Shown here one piece after another: positions 16,702-26,824 of a stretch of DNA of 64,000 bases. The stretch covers positions 868,001 to 932,000 of the forward strand of contig NZ_SMGK01000002.1 in NCBI RefSeq assembly GCF_004339725.1, written 5' to 3'. Source of the stretch: Acidipila rosea (GTDB lineage Bacteria > Acidobacteriota > Terriglobia > Terriglobales > Acidobacteriaceae). Positions within the stretch are counted from its first letter, which is position 1; each line of letters opens with the position of its first letter. Below the pieces are notes generated by a model. That model did not search any database and was not told the DNA's origin. It worked only from the letters and a program-made list of their open reading frames with translations. The translations under genes were made by a program, and so were the position numbers.

Positions 16702-17556
16702 ATGATCAATCGCCGTGACTTTGCGCGGCTGAGTGCCGCGGCGCTTGCGACGGGTTTGCGCCTGCCCCACGCAGCCGCAGCCACGTCGCCGGTTCCCTAC
16801 GGCGTTCAGCTTTATTCTGTTCGCCAGCTGATCGCGAATTCCCTGCCCGCTGTGCTGCAGGGAATTCGCAGGATCGGGTATACGCAGGTGGAGCTCTTCT
16901 GGGAGGTTTATTCGCACCCGGCGAAAGCGCTGCGCACGGTAATCAAGGATGCGGGTCTAACGGTTCCGTCGGGCCTGTTCCACTTTGACGACCTCGAGTC
17001 GCGAATCGACTACGCTGCCGAGCTGGGGCTGACGTACATGGTCTGTCCTGAGATTCCCAGAGCGTACTCGGCAACACCGGAGGGGATGAAGCGCGGCGGG
17101 GCCGAGTTCAACCGGATAGGCGAACGGGTTCGCGCTTCCGGAATGCACCTGGCGTATCACAACGGCAACCCTGAGTTCCGCCCGTGGGCGGGGACGAATG
17201 TCTTCGCTGCGCTGATGGACAATACCGATGCGAAGCTGGTGGGGCTGGAGATCGACTGCTACTGGGCGATCGAGGGCGGCCAGGACGTGAACGCGATGCT
17301 CCGCAAATATCATGAGCGGGTTCACCTGCTGCACCTGAAAGACCGCACGGCGGGCGCGACCGTCTCCTACACCCCGGAGACGCCCCCCGGGCACTTCACT
17401 GATGTGGGCAAAGGAACGATCGACTGGCCGTCCATCCTGCGGCAGGCGCGCTCGCAGGGAGTGCGGTATTTCTTTATCGATCAGGACGGCTCTTCCCTGC
17501 CGCCGATGGAGAGCCTGCAGGTCAGCTTCGACTACCTGAAGACGCTGCACGTGTAG
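16702..17556 (+). CDS. Tat-exported sugar phosphate isomerase/epimerase-like TIM-barrel protein
   Basis: 284 residues. The N-terminus MINRRDFARLSAAALATG is a twin-arginine signal ending near HAAAAT. The rest is an AP-endonuclease-2/xylose-isomerase-like TIM barrel: VPYGVQLYSVRQLI, LPAVLQGIRRIGYTQVELFW, HNGNPEFRPW, VGLEIDCYWAIEGG (metal-ligand acidic residues) and LLHLKDRTAG, FTDVGKGTIDWPSIL. Members isomerise or epimerise sugars or keto-sugars with a divalent metal, and periplasmic versions occur widely in Acidobacteriota and Bacteroidetes. Substrate unknown. AGGACGAGG directly precedes the ATG. Confidence 0.85.
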   Translation: MINRRDFARLSAAALATGLRLPHAAAATSPVPYGVQLYSVRQLIANSLPAVLQGIRRIGYTQVELFWEVYSHPAKALRTVIKDAGLTVPSGLFHFDDLESRIDYAAELGLTYMVCPEIPRAYSATPEGMKRGGAEFNRIGERVRASGMHLAYHNGNPEFRPWAGTNVFAALMDNTDAKLVGLEIDCYWAIEGGQDVNAMLRKYHERVHLLHLKDRTAGATVSYTPETPPGHFTDVGKGTIDWPSILRQARSQGVRYFFIDQDGSSLPPMESLQVSFDYLKTLHV

Positions 17557-17642
17557 CTGCCAGTCGCACTCACGGATGCCAGAGGCTGCAGCCCGCGCAT
17601 CTGGCGTTCGCGCGGCGGGTGGCTTAGCATGAGACAGACACC

Positions 17643-19529
17643 ATGACGACCCGCGCCGGCAGACGACTTCAAGAGATTTTCAACACGCGACCCGTGCTCT
17701 GCGATGGAGCAATGGGCACGTCGCTCTACGCGCGTGGCGTCTTCATCAACCGCTGTTACGACGAGCTGAACCTGACGGAGCCGGAGCTGGTGCGCTCGAT
17801 CCACGAAGAGTACCTGCAGGCCGGCGCCGAGATCATCGAAACGAATACATTTGGCGCGAACCGCTTCCGACTGCTGCGCTATGGGCTCGAAAACAAGGTG
17901 GAAGAGATGAACCTCGCCGGGGCGAGGATTGCCCGGCAGGCGGTCGAGCACCTGGCCGAGAAGCAGGCCGGGCAGGCGTGGGTCGCCGGTTCCGTGGGGC
18001 CGCTGGGCGTGCACCTGGAGCCTCTGGGCAAGACATCGCTCCAGGAGGCGCGGGAGGCCTTTGCGGAGCAGATTCGCGGGCTGGTGGCGGGCGGGGTCGA
18101 CCTGCTGATTATCGAGACGATGCCCGCGCTGAACGAGGCAGAACAGGCGCTCAAGGCGGCGAAGGAGACGGCTCCTGACCTGCCGGTGATGGTGATGGTG
18201 ACGGTCGACGAAGAGGTGAACTGCCTGGACGGATCGTCGCCGGAGACGGCGGCGGCGCGGCTGACGGCATGGGGTGCGGATGCGATCGGCTGCAACTGCA
18301 GCACCGGCCCGGCCAATGTGCTGAGCGCGATCGAGTGCATGGCGGCGGCGACCGACCTGCCGCTGGTGGCGATGCCGAATGCGGGCATGCCGCGGGCCAT
18401 CGAGGGGCGCAATATCTACCTGTGTTCGCCGGAGTACATGGCGAGCTTTGCGAAAAAGTTTCTGAAGTCGGGAGTGCAGTTTATCGGCGGCTGCTGCGGG
18501 ACGACGCCGAACCATATTCGCGCGATGAAGTCAGCGCTGCGGGCGGCCGAGGCGCAGAAGACGGCGCCGGCACGGATGGCGCGGGAGCCGATTGTGACGG
18601 AGACGCCCCCCGCTCCGCTCGAGGAGCGTTCGCGGCTGGGGAAGCTGATCCAGGAGGGCAGCTTCGTCACCATGGTGGAGATTGTGCCGCCGAAGGGCAT
18701 CGACTGCCGCAAGGAACTGGCGGGCGCGCGGCTGCTGGCTGAGCTGGGCGTGGACATCATCAACGTTCCGGACTCGCCGCGAGCGTCGGCGAGGATGAGC
18801 GGGCAGAGCCTGTGCATCCAAATCCAGCAGCAGACGGGAATTGAGACGGTGCTGCACTACACCTGCCGCGACCGTAACGTGTTGAGCATTCAGAGCGACC
18901 TGCTGGGGGCTTCGTCGATCGGGCTGAAGAATATTCTGTGCCTGACGGGCGACCCGCCGAAGCTGGGGAATTATCCGGACGCTACGGCGGTGTTTGACGT
19001 GGATGCGATCGGGCTGGTGAATATCGTCAACCGGCTGAACTATGGGCTGGATATCGGCGGCAACCCTATCGGCGAGTCGACCGGGTTCACGATTGCCGTG
19101 GCGGCGAATCCCGGCGTGCCGGACATCGATAACGAAGTTCGGCGGTTTGCCTACAAGGTAGAGGCGGGCGCGGAGTACGCGATCACCCAGCCGGTGTTTG
19201 ACTTGCGGCTGCTGGAGAGCTTTCTGAAGCGGATTGAGGGCTTCCGGATCCCGGTGATCGCCGGGATATGGCCCCTGACGAGCCTGCGGAACGCGGAGTT
19301 CATGAAGAATGACCTGCGGGTTTCCATGCCGGACGAGATCATGCTGCGGATGCAACAGGTGGGGTCGCCGGAGGAGGCGCGCGCCGAGGGCATTCGCATT
19401 GCGCAGGAGATGCTGGCGGCGACGCGGAGCATGGTACAAGGCGTGCAGGTGAGTGCGCCGTTCGGGCGGTATACGGCGGCCGCTGAGGTGATCCAGGCGG
19501 TGCTGCCAAAGCGGGTGGCAACGGTTTAA
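17643..19529 (+). CDS. Bifunctional homocysteine S-methyltransferase / methylenetetrahydrofolate reductase
   Basis: 628 residues in two domains. Residues ~10-295 are the zinc-dependent homocysteine methyltransferase barrel (VLCDGAMGTSLYARG; Zn ligands Cys219 in GCNCS and Cys284/285 in GGCCGTTPNHI). Residues ~330-625 are the MTHFR flavin barrel (FVTMVEIVPPKGIDCRKEL, LHYTCRDRN, LCLTGDPPK, GAEYAITQPVFD, VIAGIWPLTSLRNAEF). This YitJ-type fusion has no B12-binding or activation domain, so it is not a full MetH. It links the folate one-carbon pool to methionine. xseB follows 18 bases downstream. A weak hairpin in the 86-bp leader was not assignable to a known riboswitch. Confidence 0.92.
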   Translation: MTTRAGRRLQEIFNTRPVLCDGAMGTSLYARGVFINRCYDELNLTEPELVRSIHEEYLQAGAEIIETNTFGANRFRLLRYGLENKVEEMNLAGARIARQAVEHLAEKQAGQAWVAGSVGPLGVHLEPLGKTSLQEAREAFAEQIRGLVAGGVDLLIIETMPALNEAEQALKAAKETAPDLPVMVMVTVDEEVNCLDGSSPETAAARLTAWGADAIGCNCSTGPANVLSAIECMAAATDLPLVAMPNAGMPRAIEGRNIYLCSPEYMASFAKKFLKSGVQFIGGCCGTTPNHIRAMKSALRAAEAQKTAPARMAREPIVTETPPAPLEERSRLGKLIQEGSFVTMVEIVPPKGIDCRKELAGARLLAELGVDIINVPDSPRASARMSGQSLCIQIQQQTGIETVLHYTCRDRNVLSIQSDLLGASSIGLKNILCLTGDPPKLGNYPDATAVFDVDAIGLVNIVNRLNYGLDIGGNPIGESTGFTIAVAANPGVPDIDNEVRRFAYKVEAGAEYAITQPVFDLRLLESFLKRIEGFRIPVIAGIWPLTSLRNAEFMKNDLRVSMPDEIMLRMQQVGSPEEARAEGIRIAQEMLAATRSMVQGVQVSAPFGRYTAAAEVIQAVLPKRVATV

Positions 19530-19547
19530 GAGGGAGTGGGAGTTTAC

Positions 19548-19769
19548 GTGGCGAATTTTGAGGATTCACTGAAGCAGCTGGAGATGGTGGTGGCGCAGCT
19601 TGAGCGGGGCGACCTGCCGCTGGAGGACTCGATCCGCCTGTTTGAAGAGGGGATGAAGCTGTCGGCGACCTGCAAGGAGCAGCTGGATCAGGCCGAGGGC
19701 AAGGTGCAGATGCTGGTGAAGCAGCGCGACGGCTCGATGAAGACCGAGGTTTTTCCGCCGCAAAAGTAG
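19548..19769 (+). CDS. xseB: Exodeoxyribonuclease VII small subunit
   Basis: 73 residues, normal size. The family signature is clear: FEDSLKQLEMVVAQLERGDLPLEDSIRLFEEGMKL, a two-helix coiled-coil hairpin that binds the XseA large subunit. The GTG at 19548 is preferred because GGAGTGGGAG lies just upstream; a GTG at 19536 would add four residues inside that ribosome-binding site. No xseA is in the window. It is probably cotranscribed with the fused methyltransferase/MTHFR gene. Confidence 0.92.
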   Translation: MANFEDSLKQLEMVVAQLERGDLPLEDSIRLFEEGMKLSATCKEQLDQAEGKVQMLVKQRDGSMKTEVFPPQK

Positions 19770-19960
19770 CAGCTGGCGCCGATGATATTTCGTGCATGCC
19801 CGATGCAGCGGAGTATTATCAGTACACTTCAGCGAATCGTTTTTAATCTTACTGAAGGTTTCATTTTCACCCGCACGTCTATCTCATGCCGGCATCATAC
19901 TAGTTGCTCATCGTTGCGGGTTGAGCTCCTTCGATGGTTCTGTCAAGTACCGAGTAGTCC

Positions 19961-19991
19961 CGGGTAGGAATGTGCTGAGCACGCCTGCCCG
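19961..19991 (+). promoter_or_regulatory. Leader hairpin upstream of the radical SAM gene
   Basis: Outer arms CGGGTAGG (19961-19968) and CCTGCCCG (19984-19991) pair over 8 bp with one G-T wobble, enclosing a second dyad GTGCTGAGCAC (19972-19982). It ends 11 bases before the AAAGGT ribosome-binding site of the gene starting at 20018. The rest of 19770-20017 is AT-richer than its surroundings and holds no gene I can support. It does not resemble a cobalamin riboswitch. Confidence 0.35.
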
Positions 19992-20017
19992 TCAGCCTTA
20001 AGAAAGGTACGGTAACT

Positions 20018-21595
20018 TTGAACGTTCACCTCCTGAACCCGAGCGACAACTCCTTCGGAACCGCTGTCATCACACCCCGGTGGCTTTTTGTACTTGCGGC
20101 AGCCACTCCTGAGATTTACGGGACCCCGATCCTCGTCGATGAAAGCCTGGAACAGTTAGACCCTGCCACCATCCAACCCGGAGATGCAGTCGGCATCGGC
20201 ATCCACACGGGCAACGCTCTGCGCGGCTATGAGCTCGGACGCATTGCGCGCGAGCGCGGTGCCTGGGTGATCTTCGGCGGTATTCATGCAACGCTGTTTC
20301 CTGATGAGGTGTTCGAGCGCGGAGCCGCTCACGCCGTCGTCACCGGCGATGGCGATCTGATCTGGGCCAACGTGCTGGCCGACTGCGCCCGCAACGCCCC
20401 GCAGCACCTCTACGCGGGCGGCAAGGTGGATGGCGACAATTTCATCTCAGCCCGGTGGGACCTGCTCTCAGCAGACAAATACATGTGGGCGTCTGTGCAG
20501 ACCGTGCGCGGCTGCCCCAAGCACTGCTCCTTCTGCTCCGTGTGGCGCACCGATGGCCAGAAGCCACGGCAGCGCAGCTACAAGCGCGTCATCGAAGAGA
20601 TCGTCGATCTTCGCCGCAAAGGCTTTCGTTTCATCGCCCTGGCGGACGACAACTTTTATCCGGTTACCCTGACCGACCTTCGCCTGGCGCGCGAACAGAA
20701 CAATCAGGCGAAGGTTGAACAGCTCGAGCAGCTGCGGGCGGAGCGCTTCCTCCTGATGGAGGAGCTCGCCAAGCTGCCATCCAACATGGTCTTCTTCACC
20801 CAGATCACCATGGAGGCAGCCGAAGATACCGAATACCTGGACGCGATGCGCCGGGCAAACATCAAGGGCGCACTGGTAGGCGTGGAGGCGGTCACACCGG
20901 AAGGGCTCAAGTCAGTATTCAAGGACTTCAACTACTCCGGCGATCGGCTGGTACAGCAGCTCAACATCTTCCGCGAGCATGGCGTCCATGTGCTCGGATC
21001 CTTCATCTTCGGCCTGCCCAGCGACAAGCCCAGCACCTTTGACGCGACAGCCGATCTGGCGCTGAAGGCTGTCACCTTCGCCCAGTTCGTCATGATGACA
21101 CCTTTTCCCGGGACCATCGACTTCAACCGCTGGGAGAAGGAGCAGGAGAAGGATCCGGTGCTGGTCGACGGCATTCCAATCACGCGCTATTGGCTCATCC
21201 CGTCAAGCATCCGGCCCAAGATGTTCACGCCGCATCCGCTCATGAGCACGGATGAGATTCGCGAGCGCACCCAGGGCGTCTGGGACCGCTTCTACACGCT
21301 CCGCGCCATCTGGAAGCGTTCCGCCTGTACGCCTACGCTGCGCGCGCGCCTGGGCTTCATCTTTCTCTCCAAGCTCTACCGGCAGATGTACGCCGGCACG
21401 GGAATCTCCACGGACAGCGCCCGCCGCCGTAAGGCGAACACATCCGCGCGATGGATTGCACGCTACAGCCGCAAGCTCTTCCAGGCCGAGCCCATGCCCG
21501 ATCTCCAGATGCCGGTCTGGGAACCGACATCGATTTCGCGCTCCATACGGTCGTTCGCTGAAGGAGACTCCGGGCCGTTCCGGGTCGTGTCGTAA
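20018..21595 (+). CDS. B12-binding-type radical SAM protein
   Basis: 525 residues. The N-terminal ~130 residues form a Rossmann-like B12-binding-type domain (VGIGIHTGNALRGYELGRIARERG, VIFGGIHATLFPDE, VVTGDGD), without the DxHxxG motif. The radical SAM core begins TVRGCPKHCSFCSVW with cluster cysteines 166, 170 and 173 (CxxxCxxC), followed by FIALADDNFYP, LVGVEAVTPEGLKSVFKDFN and LGSFIFGLPSDKPSTF. The architecture matches the large class that includes hopanoid methylases and Mg-protoporphyrin cyclase relatives; I cannot name the substrate. The start is TTG at 20018 with AAAGGT nine bases upstream. It stands alone between xseB and convergent secA. Confidence 0.85.
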   Translation: MNVHLLNPSDNSFGTAVITPRWLFVLAAATPEIYGTPILVDESLEQLDPATIQPGDAVGIGIHTGNALRGYELGRIARERGAWVIFGGIHATLFPDEVFERGAAHAVVTGDGDLIWANVLADCARNAPQHLYAGGKVDGDNFISARWDLLSADKYMWASVQTVRGCPKHCSFCSVWRTDGQKPRQRSYKRVIEEIVDLRRKGFRFIALADDNFYPVTLTDLRLAREQNNQAKVEQLEQLRAERFLLMEELAKLPSNMVFFTQITMEAAEDTEYLDAMRRANIKGALVGVEAVTPEGLKSVFKDFNYSGDRLVQQLNIFREHGVHVLGSFIFGLPSDKPSTFDATADLALKAVTFAQFVMMTPFPGTIDFNRWEKEQEKDPVLVDGIPITRYWLIPSSIRPKMFTPHPLMSTDEIRERTQGVWDRFYTLRAIWKRSACTPTLRARLGFIFLSKLYRQMYAGTGISTDSARRRKANTSARWIARYSRKLFQAEPMPDLQMPVWEPTSISRSIRSFAEGDSGPFRVVS

Positions 21596-21620
21596 AGCGA
21601 AGCTGCATGTCCCAAAAGTG

Positions 21621-21653
21621 ATAGCCTGCCGGGCTGAAGAACCGGCAGGCTAT
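21621..21653. terminator. Bidirectional hairpin terminator between radical SAM gene and secA
   Basis: A perfect 12-bp stem, ATAGCCTGCCGG (21621-21632) and its complement at 21642-21653, with a 9-base loop, followed on the plus strand by TTGTTTT. It lies between convergent genes. Confidence 0.8.
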
Positions 21654-21678
21654 TTGTTTTCCGGGAACCAGACTATTT

Positions 21679-24654
21679 CTAAGCTTCTCCAGCTCCGTGG
21701 CATTTCTTGTACTTCTTGCCGGAGCCGCAGGGGCAGTCGTCATTGCGGCCAACCTTCTGCCCTGTCCGACGAGTGGTTACCCCGGTTGCGCTGCCGCCAC
21801 CGGCGCTTCGCGCCATTTCGAGCTCGCGCTTCTTCTTGCGCTCGAACTCCTCTTCCAGCCGATCGATCGTAGTCGCTGGCTGGCGAGTGGGCACCGAGGG
21901 CAGAGCTGCCTGCTGACGATGCCCGTTTGCAATGGGAGCGTCCGCGGTCAGGACCGGCGGAGCAGCCGGAACCTCGCGCTGCAGGCGCGTCGGCACAGCT
22001 ACCGGCTGGCCGTCAGCCCCGATCACCTGCATCAGGAAGAGGTAACGCAGTGTGTCCTCCTGGAAGCGGCGCATCATCTCCTCGAACATGTCGAAGGACT
22101 CGCGCTTGTAGGCGACGAGTGGATCCTGCTGGCCATAGCCGCGCAGTCCGATGCCTTCCTTCAGGTGGTCCATGTTGAGCAGATGGTCTTTCCACAGGCC
22201 ATCGAGCACGCTCAGCATCACCACGCGCTCGTGGAATCGCATGGCATCCGGCGTGATGAACTGTTCCTTCGCCTCGTATTTCTCCTTCAGCCTGTCGAAC
22301 AGCGTCTCGCCCAGCTCATGGCGCGTGAGCTCGCGAAGGTCGATCTGCTCCTCATCCATATCGAACCCAAACTGCTCCTTCAGCTTGCTCTTGAGCAGAT
22401 TGGTGTCCCACTGGTCCGGGTGCAGCTTCTCCGGCGCAACTTCATCGAGCAGAGCGCTGAGAGCATTTGCGACGTAGTCCTCGACGATCAGTTCTTTCTG
22501 GTCAATGCCTTCAAGCAGCTGGCGACGTAGCCCATAGACGGCCTCGCGCTGCTTGTTCATGACGTCGTCGTACTCGAGAATGTGCTTGCGCGACTCGAAG
22601 TTCTGCGACTCGACAGCCTTCTGCGCTGCCTCGATGCGCTTGGAGATCAGCTTCGACTCGATCGGCACACCCTCTTCCATGCCGAGGCGCTGCAGCAGTG
22701 TCGAGACCCACTCACGCGCAAAGATGCGCATCAGATCGTCTTCGAGCGAGAGATAAAAGCGGGATGCGCCCGGATCGCCCTGACGGCCTGCGCGGCCGCG
22801 AAGCTGGTTGTCGATGCGCCGCGACTCATGGCGCTCCGTACCGAGGATATGCAGACCGCCTGCCGCGATCACCGCGTCATGCTCACGCTTCGCATTCTCC
22901 GCGTGGGCGGCGAAGGCGCGATCCCAGTTCTCCTGGGTGGTCTCGAACTCCTGGCCCTGGTAGTAAAAGCGCATCATGCCGGCAGCAGCCATCGGCGAGA
23001 TGGCGCCCTCAGCGGCGCTGATCGAACGGGCCATGCCGCGCTTGACCAGGTCCTGCTTGGCCATGAACTCGACATTGCCGCCGAGCAGAATATCCGTACC
23101 GCGGCCGGCCATGTTGGTGGCAATCGTGACCATGCCGAGGCGACCGGCCTGCGCCACGATCTCGGCCTCGCGCTCGTGGAACTTGGCGTTGAGAACGACG
23201 TGGCGAACACCTTTGCGCTGCAGAATCTGCGAAAGAAGCTCCGACTTCTCAATCGAAGTGGTTCCCACCAGCACCGGCTGCTTGTTCTCATGCAGCTTGG
23301 CAATTTCGTCAGCTACGGCGAAATATTTCTCTTTGGCCGTGCGATACACCACGTCTGGATTCTCCAGGCGGAGCATCGGCCGATTGGTCGGAATGACAAC
23401 GATGTCGAGCTTGTAGATATCTCCGAACTCGGTGGCTTCCGTTTCAGCCGTGCCGGTCATACCGGCCAGCTTCTTGTAGAGGCGGAAATAGTTCTGGAAG
23501 GTAATGGTGGCGAGGGTCTGGTCTTCGCGGCGTATATTCACGCCTTCCTTGGCTTCGACGGCCTGGTGCAGCCCGTCAGACCAGCGGCGACCCGGCATCA
23601 GGCGGCCCGTGAACTCATCCACGATGATGACTTCGCCATCCTTGACCACATACTGCACGTCGCGTTTGTAGAGCGAATGCGCCTTGATCGCCGTCTCGAC
23701 GTGGTGCTTCAGATCCCAGTTCTCGACCTCTGCGATATTGCCGATGCCGAGCAGCCCTTCGACCTTTTCCCAGCCCTCGTCGGTAACGGTGATGGTCTTG
23801 TGCTTCTCGTCCACCACGAAGTCGCCGGTCAGGATCTTCTGCTCGCCTTTTTCGATTTCCTCGCCCTGCTCGAGCGACGGCAGAATGCGGTTGACCCGGA
23901 CATATTTGTCGGTCGTCTGGTCCGTCGGTCCGCTGATGATGAGCGGGGTGCGGGCTTCGTCGATCAGGATCGAGTCCACCTCGTCGACGATGCAGAAGTG
24001 GTGACCGCGCTGCACACAGTCCGAAATCTCGAACTTCATGTTGTCGCGCAGATAATCGAAGCCGAATTCGTTGTTTGTGCCGTAGGTGATATCCGCGGCA
24101 TAGGCGGCGCGGCGCTGCGTGTCGTCCAGGTCATGAACGATGACGCCGACCGTCAGGCCGAGAAACTCGTAGATCTTGCCCATCCACTCGGCATCGCGCT
24201 TGGCCAGATAGTCGTTCACCGTCACGGCGTGGACACCGTGGCCTGCGAGCGCATTGAGGTAGATAGGCAGCGTGGCGACGAGCGTCTTGCCTTCGCCGGT
24301 CTTCATCTCGGCGATTTTGCCCTGGTGCAGCACCATGCCGCCGATCAACTGCACATCGAAGTGGCGCATGTTCAGAATGCGGCGACCTGCCTCGCGGACG
24401 ACGGCGAACGCCTCAGGCAACAGCTCGTCGAGCACCTGCTTCTCTGCCGTGCGGCGCTCCTCTTCATCGTCGATGCCCTGAATGGCGGCGGCAATGCGGC
24501 TCTTGAATTCTTCGGTCTTGGCGCGCAACTCGGCATCCGAGAGCTGCTGTATCGCAGGCTCCAATGCGCCGATCGAGTTCACGACCGGCATAAGGCGCTT
24601 CACGACCCGCTCGTTGCTGGTCCCAAATATCTTAGTGAGAGCACTGCTGATCAA
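21679..24654 (-). CDS. secA: Preprotein translocase ATPase SecA
   Basis: 991 residues, a full-length SecA that drives Sec-dependent export through SecYEG. Walker A is [14 protein letters not shown]; the DEAD-type motif is [31 protein letters not shown] and [19 protein letters not shown] mark the second motor domain. The C-terminal linker (about residues 875-965) is long and variable and ends in the zinc-binding [14 protein letters not shown] tail that recruits SecB or ribosomes in other bacteria. The start codon is TTG at 24654 ([10 protein letters not shown]), with AGGA nine bases upstream. Confidence 0.97.
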   Translation of the reverse strand: MISSALTKIFGTSNERVVKRLMPVVNSIGALEPAIQQLSDAELRAKTEEFKSRIAAAIQGIDDEEERRTAEKQVLDELLPEAFAVVREAGRRILNMRHFDVQLIGGMVLHQGKIAEMKTGEGKTLVATLPIYLNALAGHGVHAVTVNDYLAKRDAEWMGKIYEFLGLTVGVIVHDLDDTQRRAAYAADITYGTNNEFGFDYLRDNMKFEISDCVQRGHHFCIVDEVDSILIDEARTPLIISGPTDQTTDKYVRVNRILPSLEQGEEIEKGEQKILTGDFVVDEKHKTITVTDEGWEKVEGLLGIGNIAEVENWDLKHHVETAIKAHSLYKRDVQYVVKDGEVIIVDEFTGRLMPGRRWSDGLHQAVEAKEGVNIRREDQTLATITFQNYFRLYKKLAGMTGTAETEATEFGDIYKLDIVVIPTNRPMLRLENPDVVYRTAKEKYFAVADEIAKLHENKQPVLVGTTSIEKSELLSQILQRKGVRHVVLNAKFHEREAEIVAQAGRLGMVTIATNMAGRGTDILLGGNVEFMAKQDLVKRGMARSISAAEGAISPMAAAGMMRFYYQGQEFETTQENWDRAFAAHAENAKREHDAVIAAGGLHILGTERHESRRIDNQLRGRAGRQGDPGASRFYLSLEDDLMRIFAREWVSTLLQRLGMEEGVPIESKLISKRIEAAQKAVESQNFESRKHILEYDDVMNKQREAVYGLRRQLLEGIDQKELIVEDYVANALSALLDEVAPEKLHPDQWDTNLLKSKLKEQFGFDMDEEQIDLRELTRHELGETLFDRLKEKYEAKEQFITPDAMRFHERVVMLSVLDGLWKDHLLNMDHLKEGIGLRGYGQQDPLVAYKRESFDMFEEMMRRFQEDTLRYLFLMQVIGADGQPVAVPTRLQREVPAAPPVLTADAPIANGHRQQAALPSVPTRQPATTIDRLEEEFERKKKRELEMARSAGGGSATGVTTRRTGQKVGRNDDCPCGSGKKYKKCHGAGEA

Positions 24655-24718
24655 AGTGAAAAATCCTCAAGTATCAGTGTAAACGGTCTGAATGGACGGA
24701 CGCAGCCGGGAAAGGTCC

Positions 24719-26824
24719 TCAGCGAAGGGCGGCGGTCTGGGTGCTGCCCTTGAGCTGACTGAGTGCGTCGAAAATGATGGCCGGGGTGAGCACCTCCGGC
24801 AGCACGGTCGGGGGCGCGTTGGGGCGCCCGGAGTAGATCGCGTAGGCAGGCACGCCGCTGCGTCCCAGCTGGCTCAACGCCTCGCCAATGGCTTCATCGT
24901 GCCGGGTCCAGTCGGCGCGAACAAGCGCAACGCCGCTGCTCTGCAGGCGCTTGATGACCTCCGGCCGGTCCAGGACGACCCGTTCGTTCACCTGGCAGCT
25001 GAGGCACCACTTTGCCGTGAAATCGACGAAGACCGGGTGGCCTTCCGAACGATACTTCTCAAGCAGCGCCTGGGAAAAAGGCTCCCACTGCAGCTGGCCC
25101 TTGGCCGGCGACTCAGCTGCGGCGGGCGCGCTCGCAAAGCGGCGAGCGCCGTAAAGCGGCAGCGCTACCGCCACGGTCAGAACCGCGAGGGCGACGACCG
25201 TAGCAGGCAGCTTCGCAGGCCACTTCCCCAGTACCCAGCCGGCGACCGCCAGGAGCAGAAAGCCCGAAAGCAGCAGGACCAGCGGATTGTCGCCCGCCGT
25301 CTGCGCAAAAAGCCACGTTAGCCAGATAGCGGTGCCGAAAACCGGGATGGCCGTGAACTGCTTTAAGATCTCCATCCATGCGCCCGGACGAGGCAGCAGC
25401 CGCGTCCAGACGGGGTTGAAGGCCAGCAGCAGATAAGGCGCGGCCAGCCCCAGGGCGAGCGCCGTAAAGACTGCGAAGGTCACGAAGGCAGTCTGCGCCA
25501 GGGCGTAGCCGATCGCCGCACCCATAAAGGGCGCCGTGCAGGGCGTAGCAACGACCATGGCCAGCACGCCGGTGAAGAAGCTGCCGGCATACCCCTGCTT
25601 GGCGGCCAACCCGCCTCCGGCGCTCGTCAGCGAGAGTCCGATCTCAAACTGCCCGGCCAGCGAAAGACCCAGGAAGAAGAGCACCAGCGCCATGATGGCC
25701 ACAAAGCCCGGCGACTGGAACTGGAATCCCCACCCCAGATGGCTGCCGCCTGCGCGCAGCCCCAGCAGCACCGCAACCACTGCCCAGAAGGAAACAACGA
25801 TTCCGAAGGCATAGACGAGTCCGTGAGAGCGCATGCGGCTGCGCTCTTCCCGGGAAGCCTGCGCCAGAGACAGGCCCTTGATGAAGAGCACCGGAAAGAC
25901 GCAGGGCATCAGGTTAAGGATGATGCCACCCAGAAACGCGAGGCCGATGGCGCGCACGAGCGAGCCTGAGTCGGAAGACCTCTCCCCTGCCGGGATCACC
26001 CCGGGCGTTGCATCAATTTCATAGGCGGCGCCGTCGGCCAGCACCAGCAGGCCATGCAGCTTTTTGGGCGCGGCGCTCAGACTCGTATCCTTCGTGAGCG
26101 TCAGCTCGACGCCCTTCGCAAGTGGAACAGCAGTCTGCGGCGCGGGATTGCTGAGCACTCCCTGCTCAAAGGGGAAGAACTGCGCCGACTTGACCGAACT
26201 GCCGGTGAGCACAGCCAGGGTGAACCCCTTGGCGCTCGTGGCAAAACGCGCTTCGCTGCCGGCGGGCAGCGGCTGCGGCATGTGGGGCAGCAGGCGAGTG
26301 AAGACCGCCGCGGCATTCGCGTCTTTCGCGGGGCTGGACGGGGCAGCGGGAAAACCCTGCACATCGAGGGTGAGATTGGCTTTGCCCGGGATGCAGACCT
26401 CGCGGCAGACCAGCCAGTCGACCTTCGCAGGCAGGGAGACTGACTTCCCTGCGGGCTTGAACGCATCGGCTGCGTGCAGCGTGATGGGAAACAGCACTTC
26501 GTGCTGGTAGCCGAAGTCCATCAGCGGCCCCAGAGGCAATCGCTGCGGCGCGGGAAACTGCATCGGCTCCGCGGTCACGCCGGTGGGGAGCGACCAGTCG
26601 ATCTTCGGGGGCTCGCCGGAGTCGCCGGCGTTCACCCAATAAACATGCCAGCCCGGATCGAGCTGGAAATAGAGCCCCGCCTCCAGCGTTGCACCCGGAT
26701 AGATAGCCGGCTGCGGCGCAATCAGCTCCACTGTCAGGTGCTGGGCGCGAACCGGTGCGGCCAGCAATTGAAGATTGCAGCAGAGACAGATGGCCAGAAA
26801 CAACGGTAAGCGGCAGGCACGCAT
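24719..26824 (-). CDS. DsbD-family thiol:disulfide interchange protein
   Basis: About 701 residues from the ATG at 26824, which gives a clean signal peptide (MRACRLPLFLAICLCC...APVRA); longer frames lack one. Order: an N-terminal DsbD-alpha-like beta domain (PGWHVYWVNAGDSGEPPKIDW), a ~8-helix membrane domain with paired cysteines (NLMPCVFPVLFIKG and VATPCTAPFMGAAIG), and a C-terminal thioredoxin domain with WCLSC (FTAKWCLSCQVNERVV). It moves electrons from cytoplasmic thioredoxin across the inner membrane to periplasmic targets. The N-terminal domain is larger than in E. coli DsbD, as in ScsB-like relatives. It follows secA's start region on the same strand. Confidence 0.9.
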   Translation of the reverse strand: MRACRLPLFLAICLCCNLQLLAAPVRAQHLTVELIAPQPAIYPGATLEAGLYFQLDPGWHVYWVNAGDSGEPPKIDWSLPTGVTAEPMQFPAPQRLPLGPLMDFGYQHEVLFPITLHAADAFKPAGKSVSLPAKVDWLVCREVCIPGKANLTLDVQGFPAAPSSPAKDANAAAVFTRLLPHMPQPLPAGSEARFATSAKGFTLAVLTGSSVKSAQFFPFEQGVLSNPAPQTAVPLAKGVELTLTKDTSLSAAPKKLHGLLVLADGAAYEIDATPGVIPAGERSSDSGSLVRAIGLAFLGGIILNLMPCVFPVLFIKGLSLAQASREERSRMRSHGLVYAFGIVVSFWAVVAVLLGLRAGGSHLGWGFQFQSPGFVAIMALVLFFLGLSLAGQFEIGLSLTSAGGGLAAKQGYAGSFFTGVLAMVVATPCTAPFMGAAIGYALAQTAFVTFAVFTALALGLAAPYLLLAFNPVWTRLLPRPGAWMEILKQFTAIPVFGTAIWLTWLFAQTAGDNPLVLLLSGFLLLAVAGWVLGKWPAKLPATVVALAVLTVAVALPLYGARRFASAPAAAESPAKGQLQWEPFSQALLEKYRSEGHPVFVDFTAKWCLSCQVNERVVLDRPEVIKRLQSSGVALVRADWTRHDEAIGEALSQLGRSGVPAYAIYSGRPNAPPTVLPEVLTPAIIFDALSQLKGSTQTAALR

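Noticed and set aside
17557..17642. Possible SAM/SAH riboswitch before the methyltransferase/MTHFR gene
   Set aside because: Only a short imperfect hairpin (about 17575-17608) is visible, without the conserved core of any known methionine-cycle riboswitch; it fits better as a terminator of the isomerase gene.
19770..20017. Cobalamin riboswitch before the B12-type radical SAM gene
   Set aside because: No B12-box-like core or matching architecture was found; only a nested hairpin near the ribosome-binding site is supported.
22582..24753. Long plus-strand open frame opposite secA (22582-24753)
   Set aside because: It is an antisense shadow of the GC-rich secA coding strand with no start signal or family motifs.
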